From IMG/VR virus record IMGVR_UViG_3300024265_000091, positions 1 through 46,428 of that record: a DNA stretch of 46,428 nt, one strand, 5' to 3'. The stretch is from a virus. Of the stretch, positions 1-7,652 are shown piece after piece. Numbering within the stretch: the first letter of the stretch is position 1; each line of letters opens with the position of its first letter. The position numbers and the translations under genes are program-made. Below the pieces are notes generated by a model. That model worked only from the letters and a program-made list of their open reading frames with translations. It was not told where the DNA came from and made no database searches.

Positions 1-38
1 CTGTAAAGATGCACTCTCAGCCGAATGCATCTTTACAG
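1..38. repeat. Perfect 13-bp inverted repeat at the window edge
   Basis: Bases 1-13 (CTGTAAAGATGCA) are the exact reverse complement of bases 26-38, with a 12-base loop. The repeat lies inside the TerL reading frame. The frame reads a nuclease-type VDPAKT motif and then SAESA, and its last three residues (SLQ) are encoded entirely by the folded-back copy. This is what a snap-back chimera primed at a TGCA micro-homology would look like, so bases 1 to about 10 should not be trusted. Confidence 0.8.
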
Positions 39-963
39 TTTTCGCAGGGTCCACAATTACTACCGATTCAATATTCTTTTCGTTAACCAGATCTGGCTCT
101 TCATAATACTGGAAATATTCAGGTCTAAACGTAGCATCTTCAGTCGACACCGGTATGTTTCTATACTCTCTATAAAACATATCTAACTGGCCACGATTAG
201 CATGTTCATCTCTAAGCTTCATAACATCTTCGTCACTCATAAAATCAGGCCAGGTCGAGTGATAGTTATCATCACAAATACTTAATTGAACACTATGCCA
301 TGAGGGATCTTCGAGTAAGTTAATCAATAACGAATCCTCGTGTAGAACTGTGCCAATTACTATGATTTTCCAGTTGTCCTTAGCCCGATCAATGGAGTTA
401 CAAACATCCGAAAACCACCAGTCCTTTAACTTCTTCCTTTGATCCTCACTCATTACACTTTCAGAATTCTCTAAGTCATCTGCTATAATCAAGTCAGGTC
501 GATATCTGTTGAACAGATTACCACGCACTTGCTGGCCAGCACCCCTAGGCATGACCATAGTTCCACTTGCAGTAATCCATTGATCTCTGGAGAATGACTC
601 ACTCTTCATTGAGCCGAAAAGTTCCCTAATCACAGGATTGTACATCAACTCCCGTTTTAAGTTCTCACCTTGAGTCACGGCGTTAGTCGCAGTTGCACTA
701 ATCGGTACAATGAATTTCTTTTCTTTAAACAGGATCCGTTTAGCAGGATGGGCAATAGTGCAAAGTGAAGTTTTACCAAAGCCTCGTGGCGCAGCTATTA
801 CCGCCTGCTTAATTGTGTTATCATCTAGGATTCTGAATATCTCATCATGGAGTGTTGAAAATGGTAGATCGAAACGCTCAGGGAATAGTACCTTGGCAGA
901 AACCTTAGTACTCCCGTAACAACGTCCCATTATTTCTTCTATACCTTCTTGCGTCTTAAGCAT
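1..963 (-). CDS. terL: Terminase large subunit (TerL), C-terminus missing
   Basis: This is the DNA-packaging motor ATPase/nuclease that docks on the portal and cuts concatemeric DNA. I read the frame from the ATG at 963 (start MLKTQEGIEE) for 321 codons to the window edge without a stop. Residues about 58-66 form a Walker A loop (APRGFGKTS). Residues about 157-165 form the Walker B/acid pair (PDLIIADDL). Near residue 305 VDPAKT begins the RNase H-like nuclease domain with its first catalytic Asp. TerL proteins are normally 450-600 residues, so most of the nuclease domain is outside the window. The last residues come from a fold-back repeat and are suspect. It is the last late gene before the left edge. 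An operator-like palindrome lies just upstream, between it and the preceding stop. Confidence 0.93.
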   Translation of the reverse strand, partial: MLKTQEGIEEIMGRCYGSTKVSAKVLFPERFDLPFSTLHDEIFRILDDNTIKQAVIAAPRGFGKTSLCTIAHPAKRILFKEKKFIVPISATATNAVTQGENLKRELMYNPVIRELFGSMKSESFSRDQWITASGTMVMPRGAGQQVRGNLFNRYRPDLIIADDLENSESVMSEDQRKKLKDWWFSDVCNSIDRAKDNWKIIVIGTVLHEDSLLINLLEDPSWHSVQLSICDDNYHSTWPDFMSDEDVMKLRDEHANRGQLDMFYREYRNIPVSTEDATFRPEYFQYYEEPDLVNEKNIESVVIVDPAKTVKMHSAESASLQ

Positions 964-970
964 TATAATC

Positions 971-994
971 CTATGTTCATTTTTTTGAACAAAG
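971..994 (+). promoter_or_regulatory. Dispersed palindromic operator-like site, copy 1
   Basis: The sequence is CTATGTTCAT-N4-TTGAACAAAG (24 bases). It lies in the 31-base gap between the TerL start codon and the stop of the upstream virion gene. It is the one asymmetric copy oriented against the local direction of transcription. One extra T makes it one base longer than the other copies. Confidence 0.7.
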
Positions 995-2344
995 TTATTG
1001 ACCCATCAAATATCCACCAAGGCCACCTAGAAGTGCCCCACCTACAGCTCCGGCAGGTGTAGGACTCAATCTTGTTCCTACTGCCGCTCCAGCAAACGCT
1101 CCACCAAGTACTGATTGCGCAACAGTTGGAGCTCCTGAGTAACCTGTACCGCCACTTACTGCAGCAAGTAAGTTAGCCCCATATTGAAATACCTCCAACT
1201 GCCACTTCTCGTCATTTATATCATAGGTAGTTTGCATCTGCTCAGCTTCTTTGTTTATAACATATGTAATCCTAGCTGAATCAACCATGAACTGAGTAAC
1301 GAGCTTCTTATATTCATTCTTTATTTGGTTCAACCTAAGAATAGCATCTGCACCTCGAAGCGATGTATCTAATGCACTTTTGAATAAATCAATTTTTATT
1401 AGATTTCGAACCTCGCTATTCCTAGCATCAATTCTATCAGCCTCGATATGAGCTCCAGAAAGAGCCTTGTTTTTAGAATCTATACTTGCCGCCCAGGATT
1501 TGTTCTCTGCATCAAAACCAGCTCCCAGAATCTTATCTCTGTCATTCATAAGTACTCCAACTGTTCTACTTTCTTCCAACTGAGAAGCAGCTATAATTTT
1601 GTCATCTTGCATATAGGCCTGACCTAACAAGTTGTCACGTTGCAAGAATGCTTTAGTCCTCACTTCACCTTGGTACTTGGCCACATCCCTAGAATTCATT
1701 CCTTCCATAATAGCATGGCCTACTGTAAAGGTAGAAGACATAACAGCACCTATGTCCCTTGCTCCAGCATTGAATCTTGCTAAGACATCCGTGTTATACC
1801 TATCATCCTGCACATCTCCAAACGCAGCTACATCGGCGGATATCTCGGTATCACCAGCTAAGTTATCAGTTATATCTTCTGAAGCATCTGGACTTGGATC
1901 TATCCAGTCATCTACGGCTTTTTCATAACCAATAGGATTAAAACGGGTCCATTTAGGCCTCTCCCAACTACCGATAATACGAATAGCAGCCGAAGGATCT
2001 GGATCAAAATAACCACTATCTACTCCAAGGCCATTATAAATATCAGCCCAGACTCCGGCACCCTCAGTTGCATCTTCCTTCCAGGTAACGGCCTGAAATG
2101 ATTCTACAAGATTCCAGAATTCCAGTAAATATGTTGCTATAACATTAATTTCACCAATACCTTGATAAGCAACTGCATTGGCCCAAACTACATTACCTTG
2201 AGCTACATTTATAACCGTAGTCATATCTTTAACTATATCAACATCCCCTGAATCATCCAACCAGTCTGTATGAGTATCCTCTAAATACTGCGGCCATTCA
2301 ACTGCCCCACTACCTCCGCCACCACCACCACTTGATCCACTCAC
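995..2344 (-). CDS. Putative internal virion / DNA-ejection protein with glycine-zipper tail
   Basis: The 449-residue protein starts with a Ser/Gly-rich linker (residues 2-13). It has a long helical middle part rich in Asp, Ala and Lys (about 200-385). It ends in a Gly/Ala membrane-active segment (about 410-449) with regularly spaced glycines, a glycine zipper. Its place after the nozzle and just before TerL, and the zipper, fit the pilot or ejection proteins of podoviruses that form a channel through the envelope. I do not recognise a specific family. The stop is followed by an operator-like site, and a GG-rich ribosome site lies at the end of the upstream gene. A tail-fibre anchoring role is an alternative. 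Confidence 0.6.
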   Translation of the reverse strand: MSGSSGGGGGGSGAVEWPQYLEDTHTDWLDDSGDVDIVKDMTTVINVAQGNVVWANAVAYQGIGEINVIATYLLEFWNLVESFQAVTWKEDATEGAGVWADIYNGLGVDSGYFDPDPSAAIRIIGSWERPKWTRFNPIGYEKAVDDWIDPSPDASEDITDNLAGDTEISADVAAFGDVQDDRYNTDVLARFNAGARDIGAVMSSTFTVGHAIMEGMNSRDVAKYQGEVRTKAFLQRDNLLGQAYMQDDKIIAASQLEESRTVGVLMNDRDKILGAGFDAENKSWAASIDSKNKALSGAHIEADRIDARNSEVRNLIKIDLFKSALDTSLRGADAILRLNQIKNEYKKLVTQFMVDSARITYVINKEAEQMQTTYDINDEKWQLEVFQYGANLLAAVSGGTGYSGAPTVAQSVLGGAFAGAAVGTRLSPTPAGAVGGALLGGLGGYLMGQ

Positions 2345-2345
2345 C

Positions 2346-2798
2346 TTAACCCCCTAACGGAATATCAATAAGATATTTTACCTTGGTATCGACCCCAAGG
2401 TTTCTAGCCTTATCCGCAAGATAGTCCAATTCAGTTATTGCCACAAGGCCAACACAACCTCGAGCTATTGCGTATTTCGAAGTTGCTATAAAAGCTTCCA
2501 TCCACATTCGATCAGTAACTTCCTTACTAATACTCTGAATTCTCGTAACAGAATAAAGCAACAAAGTTTTTCGACCAGTAAATTCACAAATCTGAACTCT
2601 AGTCAATGCTATAGCATTTGGAATTCTCTGTTCATCTTGTTCATCATAGCTAATCCAAACCTGGATATGTCCAGCTAAAACATTAGTTAGAACTGTAGTC
2701 ATTGTATCTTCATCTGGATTATCTAATGCTTTTATAACATGGGGTTTCACTTCATGCCAGCCCCTGGAAACTGCCTCTGGCATTAACTGTAATAGCAT
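2346..2798 (-). CDS. Conserved virion-region protein, possibly GNAT-like
   Basis: This is a 150-residue protein with an AAGGAGG ribosome site that overlaps the stop of the upstream nozzle gene. The pattern is alternating strand and helix: a central strand with RKTLLLYSV, a Trp-containing helix and a second strand GCVGLVAITE. It resembles the small GNAT-like proteins found beside podovirus internal virion genes. I see no clear acetyl-CoA loop, so an enzymatic role is not claimed. Neighbours suggest it acts in tail or ejectosome assembly. Confidence 0.5.
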   Translation of the reverse strand: MLLQLMPEAVSRGWHEVKPHVIKALDNPDEDTMTTVLTNVLAGHIQVWISYDEQDEQRIPNAIALTRVQICEFTGRKTLLLYSVTRIQSISKEVTDRMWMEAFIATSKYAIARGCVGLVAITELDYLADKARNLGVDTKVKYLIDIPLGG

Positions 2799-2799
2799 A

Positions 2800-4137
2800 T
2801 TACCTCCTTAAACCAGCACCTCTAACTGGAACTCCTCTCATCGCCCTTCTGTCAACATTCTTAACTCTTGCAACAATATGTCTTAGTTGCATGTCACTGT
2901 ATGAGGATGATCTAACACACAATCTGAAATCGTTTGCTGTGACAATAGGCGTGACAAATCCTGTAGGGTTAGATTCAAGCCATGTTGAGCGCTGGAATGT
3001 CCCGTTGATATCACTTCTCCAATCAACACAGGCTTGGACGCTACTAGAGGATTGAATACCGAGTTCGAGTGCCGAAATAGTTTTAAACGACCTAATTCCA
3101 AAGTCGAGAATATCTGTCACCGCCCTTCCTGTCAGATCACTACCTGCAGTGAAGACACCAGTCAACTGTCCATCAATAAAGGCCACTGATGTTGGCAGTT
3201 GATGGACCTGGCATAATCCCTGCCTTGTTAGTAAAAAACAGTAAGTCCCGTCACTAATATAATACTCATTTTCTCCGTCGTTGCAAGATATCATAATATC
3301 GCCGGCACTTAAGGTCGAAATATATTCTTGGTAACCAAGCTTCTTTGGTTTCAAATCAGAACCTAGAAACCACAGTTCGCCATTATAATCTACAAAAGTA
3401 TGTCCCTTATCGCTGCTACCTACTGCTCCCTTCCAAGGAATTCCTACAGGGAGCAACTCGGCAATTCCAAAGTATTGTTTGGCAGGCTTCATCACAGCTA
3501 CGCCATTTTCGCAGTAAATTATCACTACATCGCCAAGCGGTAATACTCTCAAAACCTCGCCATTAAAAGGCATGATGGCATAACCTGCTTCGTTCTTTAA
3601 ACTCTCCGGCTCAAATGTAGCACTGCCAATGTCACTCCAAGCGACATAGTTTGAATCACAGTCGTGCCATGAAGATATATTTCCCGCTATTACTTGGCCC
3701 TTGAAATTACAAATTGTCTTCATAGCAGGAATAGCAGCGGTACTGGCAAAACTACTCCATACACCTGTAAATCCATAACGCTGAACAATTTGGCTGCCAT
3801 TGGTCATTAAGATGAAGTCACCGAAGTCTGCCCAATCCCAGCAATCACCAGTTGTTAAAGTATCAATCACACTAGTCGTAGCCCAAGAACCATCACAGGT
3901 ATAGATCTCTGTCTCGTCAGCAAGTAATCGAAAATTCATACCTGCCATAACCTGAGGCCACGGCCATGAGATTGTTTCATCAAAGGGATTTGTAATACTA
4001 ACTATCGGCTGTAATCCAGTAGGTTGTGGACGTAAGTTCCAGCACTCCACCAACTGTTGTTCTTTTGCTGGCGAAAATTCTTCTCGTCTCAATCCCTTTT
4101 TCAATCCCTCTTCAAAAGTAGATTCAAATTCTCTCAT
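2800..4137 (-). CDS. Tail nozzle / DNA-stabilisation protein, P22 gp10-like
   Basis: The 445-residue protein begins with an Arg/Glu-rich segment and then consists of short beta-rich blades (repeated W/G/D motifs such as YVAWSDIGSATF and EYYISDGTYCFLL). This is the beta-propeller pattern of podovirus tail-nozzle proteins that plug the portal channel after packaging; P22 gp10 has a similar length. It ends with a basic tail (RRAMRGVPVRGAGLRR). It follows the adaptor and two small genes. Its ATG overlaps the stop of the tiny upstream Lys-rich gene in an ATGA junction. Confidence 0.65.
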   Translation of the reverse strand: MREFESTFEEGLKKGLRREEFSPAKEQQLVECWNLRPQPTGLQPIVSITNPFDETISWPWPQVMAGMNFRLLADETEIYTCDGSWATTSVIDTLTTGDCWDWADFGDFILMTNGSQIVQRYGFTGVWSSFASTAAIPAMKTICNFKGQVIAGNISSWHDCDSNYVAWSDIGSATFEPESLKNEAGYAIMPFNGEVLRVLPLGDVVIIYCENGVAVMKPAKQYFGIAELLPVGIPWKGAVGSSDKGHTFVDYNGELWFLGSDLKPKKLGYQEYISTLSAGDIMISCNDGENEYYISDGTYCFLLTRQGLCQVHQLPTSVAFIDGQLTGVFTAGSDLTGRAVTDILDFGIRSFKTISALELGIQSSSSVQACVDWRSDINGTFQRSTWLESNPTGFVTPIVTANDFRLCVRSSSYSDMQLRHIVARVKNVDRRAMRGVPVRGAGLRR

Positions 4138-4235
4138 TTCTTTTTCGCCTTGTTCAACGTACCGTAAACATAAGCATCAGCTCGCTTACCCTTTAAGCCT
4201 TTCTTCTTAGCCTGTTTCTTCAGTGCTCTCTTCAT
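4134..4235 (-). CDS. Small Lys-rich basic protein, 33 residues
   Basis: A short frame starts at the ATG at 4235 and ends with a TGA overlapping the nozzle start codon (ATGA). The product is very basic, with KKKGLKGKRADAYVYGTL near the middle. The RADAYVYGT stretch is of a kind often seen in tiny phage head-region proteins, which supports real coding. It overlaps the 3' end of the 177-residue gene by 29 bases in another frame. Without it there would be a 69-base hole in an otherwise gapless operon. Function is unknown; binding to nucleic acid is an inference from charge only. Confidence 0.6.
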   Translation of the reverse strand: MKRALKKQAKKKGLKGKRADAYVYGTLNKAKKK

Positions 4236-4740
4236 CTTCTTCGGCATCACTCTTCTCCATCAACAATAGAAGCTCATCAAGCAGGAATTTCTCCTTCACC
4301 ATTTCTTTAAACCCAACCTCATACAAAAACGAGATCCAAATATTCTTAATTGAATCAGTCGGATCGACTGAGATAGTTATACGATAACCTACATCAACTA
4401 CCAAATTAGGATTAATTGTAACCATCTGCTGATGAGTTGTAAACTTAACATCTTGTCCACCGAGAGGCCCATCAGCTCTTACATTAATCTTGATATCTTT
4501 TCCAGGATCAGTATATTCCTCTATATACATAGCTCCCTTGGAAATCACTCCTTTTCCAGGAAACATTCTTCTAAGAATAACACCATTCTCGTCAGGCCTG
4601 CTAATAAAGTCAAATACCGGTATTGGCGGCAAGGCACCGATAACATACCTATTAAGATGCCGTCTATAGGCATTAAGTATACCCTCAATCGAGGTAAACT
4701 TCTCAGCTGTCGTACTACCTTTAATTACATTTTTTCTCAT
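4207..4740 (-). CDS. Virion-region protein of unknown function
   Basis: A 177-residue protein with an N-terminal basic helix, a Pro-rich stretch (GALPPIPVFDF) and a beta-rich core. It has a strongly acidic C-terminus (EKSDAEEDEESTEETG). It lies between the head-tail adaptor group and the nozzle, so a neck or tail-completion role is likely. No family is recognised. Confidence 0.7.
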   Translation of the reverse strand: MRKNVIKGSTTAEKFTSIEGILNAYRRHLNRYVIGALPPIPVFDFISRPDENGVILRRMFPGKGVISKGAMYIEEYTDPGKDIKINVRADGPLGGQDVKFTTHQQMVTINPNLVVDVGYRITISVDPTDSIKNIWISFLYEVGFKEMVKEKFLLDELLLLMEKSDAEEDEESTEETG

Positions 4741-4748
4741 AACAACCT

Positions 4749-5099
4749 CTAATTAGTCATTACAGTATTCATACCTACAGAAACTTCTGTCACAGTAGTA
4801 AAACTTGACTCGGTTTCTATGGCAGTGGCAAACACCGAAAGTGCAGCAGTCAACGCTGCAGGAGTTAGTGCTGCCAGATTAGGACAATTCAATGTTATAG
4901 TAATCTTATGATCATAAGATACATTAGCTCCATCTTCTGCCGTAACTGTAAGTGTAAGCGACCCTGTAATGCTAGTTGCAGCTCCACCTAATGCTACCAT
5001 TCTAGCATTCTCGGCCGTCAAGTGAGCATCAATCAAAACGATCATCGCCGCTATATTTGCTATATGAGTTTCACGATAAGTTCCGCTTATTCTAGCCAT
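4749..5099 (-). CDS. Small Ala/Thr-rich virion-region protein
   Basis: The 116-residue protein has an N-terminal helix (IANIAAMIVLIDAHL) followed by a beta-rich domain (SITGSLTLTVTAEDGANVSYDH). It starts one base after the adaptor gene's stop and is probably translated with it. I recognise no family. Head-tail joining or tail completion is inferred from position. Confidence 0.7.
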   Translation of the reverse strand: MARISGTYRETHIANIAAMIVLIDAHLTAENARMVALGGAATSITGSLTLTVTAEDGANVSYDHKITITLNCPNLAALTPAALTAALSVFATAIETESSFTTVTEVSVGMNTVMTN

Positions 5100-5100
5100 T

Positions 5101-5829
5101 TTATCCCTCCATTTGTGATACTTCGGCTATATGTTCTTCCACAAAATCTCTCCCAATTCCACCTACTTCCAAGTTAATTGCTGCTAGCCAATCTTTAGCT
5201 CCTTCAGTATTACGATAAGCAATTTCCAACTGGTGCATTGCAGCCATTAAGAGAACTTCTGGGTGCGTTATGCTCCAATAAGATTCATCATCATTGTCGT
5301 CAAGTGATGGAGAATAGAACAATCCCCATACCTCGATCGTATAAGTTCCATCTGCAGGAGGATAAAATATCACTCCGTTATATTCATAGTGAGTCGAAGT
5401 TAACAATATGTCGTCAAATCCACTTATTGCTTCTGATGCTGCAGCTGTCAATGAGTCTGGTATAGGACGTAGCACGGCAGGAGCATAATAAACTGGAGTT
5501 CCAGAAGTAAGCTCTCCAACTGGCGAAGCATAGAATTCTCGAAGATCACTTATGTCTTGTTTGTCCAGTTTCGACCGTGCCTCTGTGTTCATCACCCATG
5601 CTTCCTTAATAGCACGACAGAACTGAAATGTGACATAATACTCTCCAGATGTTACTTCTATAAATCTCCTGCCCCATGACTTAGGAACAGTGTCCAAACG
5701 ATCTAGAAAGCGCTGACCTGAATTGATATAAAGATTCGCTCCATTATCAACCCAATCAGTTGTGTCGACTACTAGATCATAACGTCCACTACGCTTGACA
5801 AACTCGGCTCTAACTTCCAGAAGATCCAT
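5101..5829 (-). CDS. Head-to-tail adaptor protein
   Basis: The 242-residue protein begins with LLEVRAEFVKRSGR and contains an NSGQRFLDRLD helix and a conserved C-terminal helix (EVLLMAAMHQLEIAYRNTEGA). This pattern is common to podovirus adaptor rings (T7 gp11 and P22 gp4 types) that bind under the portal. It comes directly after the major capsid gene in transcription order. Its ribosome site AAAGGAA is part of operator-like copy 2, so capsid and tail genes are separated by a hairpin and an operator. Confidence 0.65.
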   Translation of the reverse strand: MDLLEVRAEFVKRSGRYDLVVDTTDWVDNGANLYINSGQRFLDRLDTVPKSWGRRFIEVTSGEYYVTFQFCRAIKEAWVMNTEARSKLDKQDISDLREFYASPVGELTSGTPVYYAPAVLRPIPDSLTAAASEAISGFDDILLTSTHYEYNGVIFYPPADGTYTIEVWGLFYSPSLDDNDDESYWSITHPEVLLMAAMHQLEIAYRNTEGAKDWLAAINLEVGGIGRDFVEEHIAEVSQMEG

Positions 5830-5838
5830 TTTAATTTC

Positions 5839-5861
5839 CTTTGTTCATTTTTTGATCATAG
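5839..5861 (-). promoter_or_regulatory. Dispersed palindromic operator-like site, copy 2
   Basis: On the minus strand it reads CTATGATCAA-N3-ATGAACAAAG and then GAAA before the adaptor start. It is oriented with transcription, and the AAAGG end doubles as ribosome site. Confidence 0.75.
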
Positions 5862-5867
5862 TTGTTC

Positions 5868-5905
5868 GGCATGGGAAGGACAAGGAGGTAAAACCCTCCC
5901 ATGCC
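5868..5905 (-). terminator. Hairpin after the major capsid gene, possible attenuator
   Basis: GGCATGGGA (5868-5876) pairs perfectly with TCCCATGCC (5897-5905), and an inner GGAGG/CCTCC hairpin lies in the loop. It starts 18 bases after the capsid stop. No U-tract follows on the minus strand, so it is more likely a partial terminator or a 3'-stabilising hairpin that raises capsid mRNA over downstream genes. Confidence 0.5.
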
Positions 5906-5922
5906 AGGCCAATAACTTCCGC

Positions 5923-7260
5923 CTATAGCGTGTTGTCGATACCTACCCCATTGAGATATCCCCAACCCGCAGGATGATGATACTCAAGTCCACACTCAGT
6001 TAAAAACTCCTCCTTTGTCCCATCAGTTCTTGACCACCCAGTGTTCTGTTTTTCCTTCTCACTGTAAAAAGTGGTATCCGTTATAAAGCGATACTTCAGA
6101 TTCGCGGGCTCGAAAATAACCATCGAGTTACGAGTCGTAGCATCATAGCTAAATAGCGGATGGGTTATAAGATTAATCATTCCGAACGGAGTAACCCACT
6201 CAACTACCTTGATTCCATAAGCTTTAGTTGCCGGGGTAAACGTGAACTGGCCGACATTCTTGACCAGCCTGTTAATTCCCAGAAGTGCTCCACTTCCACA
6301 GAATGCCAGCTTTTCCCTCTGCCCATATCGGAACATAAGTTCAAGCTCTGCATCCAACCAGTCCTCGCCACTTGCCAGCCAGGTATGGCCAGGATAAGTG
6401 GCATTTATGGAAAAGTCATCTACGGTTCCACTTGCTTCGCCAGCTGGTGTTCCAGCTCCCCTAATCGCAGGTACAAGGCCCATAGTGGTCCTCATTGGCT
6501 TACCATTTGCTCCAGTTCCCTTTGTAGCAATACTCCACAGGAAGGCCTTCTCCATTTCGATGGAGTGAATCTCCAAGGCCTCACGCTTTAGTTCCTTATA
6601 AGCATCACCAGTCCGAAGCGTGGTCGCACGTGCAGTTCGAGTGATTTCCAGGGGAGTCCGAAAGATCTGGGTGTAATTCTCCCACTCAAATGGATCATAA
6701 CTAATTGCATCAGGCATACTAGCACCCTCAGAGTTCATGTTACCGACGATTAGAACTGTATTAACAGTACCAAGATTACCATCTACATACACAGTACCAT
6801 TGTCGTCAGCTTCCAGCAGCCTTACCGCCAGATAACTATTTGCACCATTCTTTACCACGGCCGTAACTAATCCATTGACATCTACTGTGTAGTAATCAGA
6901 ATCCCTCAACAGAATCTGATGCCCCACACGAAACTGATCAGAGTTAGCCTCAGTCATCTGAATATAAACAGTAACCCCGACAACTGCCCCAGCAGCGGGA
7001 TAAGTAGTCAAATAAGCAGTAGTAAGTGTTATCTCGGTAAAGATCTCATTAGCGACAATCGTTGCACTTTGCTGCTGCAGTATTTTAGTCCACCAATGAT
7101 AGCGCGGATCATCAACTTTTTCATTTCTTAGTTTACTCAAAATAGCAGTCAGTGGTGCACTGCCATTCGGATAGCGATACAGAATTCCTTGTCTCCAATT
7201 TTCAGGCCTTTGATCAGTTACCCAATCATCAGTGCCTCTCATTCCTAAAAATCCAGGCAT
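5923..7260 (-). CDS. Major capsid protein, SU10-like
   Basis: The 445-residue protein builds the icosahedral shell. The N-arm (ENWRQGILYRYPNGSAPL) is followed by a conserved block YTQIFRTPLEITRTA near residue 200. It has a spine helix region (KELKREALEIHSIEMEKAFLW), and ends with LTECGLEYHHPAGWGYLNGV. These match the HK97-fold SU10 major capsid family (formerly DUF5309) in order and length. A beta-rich insertion (about residues 75-180) probably forms a surface domain. It is flanked by tiny basic genes upstream and a strong hairpin downstream. Confidence 0.85.
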   Translation of the reverse strand: MPGFLGMRGTDDWVTDQRPENWRQGILYRYPNGSAPLTAILSKLRNEKVDDPRYHWWTKILQQQSATIVANEIFTEITLTTAYLTTYPAAGAVVGVTVYIQMTEANSDQFRVGHQILLRDSDYYTVDVNGLVTAVVKNGANSYLAVRLLEADDNGTVYVDGNLGTVNTVLIVGNMNSEGASMPDAISYDPFEWENYTQIFRTPLEITRTARATTLRTGDAYKELKREALEIHSIEMEKAFLWSIATKGTGANGKPMRTTMGLVPAIRGAGTPAGEASGTVDDFSINATYPGHTWLASGEDWLDAELELMFRYGQREKLAFCGSGALLGINRLVKNVGQFTFTPATKAYGIKVVEWVTPFGMINLITHPLFSYDATTRNSMVIFEPANLKYRFITDTTFYSEKEKQNTGWSRTDGTKEEFLTECGLEYHHPAGWGYLNGVGIDNTL

Positions 7261-7288
7261 TTTAATATCCTCCAGTTAAAAGTGTTTA

Positions 7289-7384
7289 TCAGCCTTCTCG
7301 GCCTTTTCTCATTTTCTCATCATGACGTTTCTTTCTTTGAGCGACTCTTGCTTTCTGTCGATCAGTTAATTTTTCCTCAGGCAT
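7289..7384 (-). CDS. Tiny basic protein upstream of the capsid gene
   Basis: The 31-residue frame starts with a perfect ribosome site (GGAGG, 6 bases before ATG). The product, MPEEKLTDRQKARVAQRKKR and onward, is a single highly charged basic helix. It lies between a 69-residue gene and the major capsid gene in a gap that would otherwise be empty. Function is unknown. Confidence 0.65.
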   Translation of the reverse strand: MPEEKLTDRQKARVAQRKKRHDEKMRKGREG

Positions 7385-7401
7385 ATTTTTACCTCCAAAG
7401 T

Positions 7402-7611
7402 TTAATTGTCAGTTTCGACAATGCTAAGGGATATAGAAACTTCCCACATCTTTCCTTCAGGAGTTTCTTCTCTGAACTGCTCCATCCCTCCACATATTAT
7501 TTCAACTTCTCCACCAGCCATGCAATTGAAAGTCCCTCGGCCCTCATAAGTAGTAGACCCAGGAACTGCAGGGACTGGAGGAGTCACACGAGATTTCAAT
7601 TCAATAGGCAT
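7402..7611 (-). CDS. Small capsid-region protein
   Basis: The 69-residue, mostly beta protein has two cysteines (NCMAGGEVEIICGG) and an MEQFREETPEGKMWEVSI strand pair. The ribosome site is ACGAGGTAAATT. It precedes the major capsid gene, and a UUCG hairpin separates it from the fibre gene. A decoration or auxiliary head role is possible; no family is recognised. Confidence 0.65.
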   Translation of the reverse strand: MPIELKSRVTPPVPAVPGSTTYEGRGTFNCMAGGEVEIICGGMEQFREETPEGKMWEVSISLSIVETDN

Positions 7612-7627
7612 AATTTACCTCGTTTAT

Positions 7628-7645
7628 GGGAGCCCGAAGGCTCCC
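7628..7645 (-). terminator. UUCG-tetraloop hairpin between fibre and capsid genes
   Basis: On the minus strand the hairpin is GGGAGCC-TTCG-GGCTCCC: a 7-bp GC-rich stem with an ultra-stable cUUCGg loop. It lies 8 bases after the beta-helix stop. No U-tract follows, so it is probably an mRNA 3'-end protector or a weak attenuator rather than a full terminator. Confidence 0.55.
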
Positions 7646-7652
7646 GGTTAGT

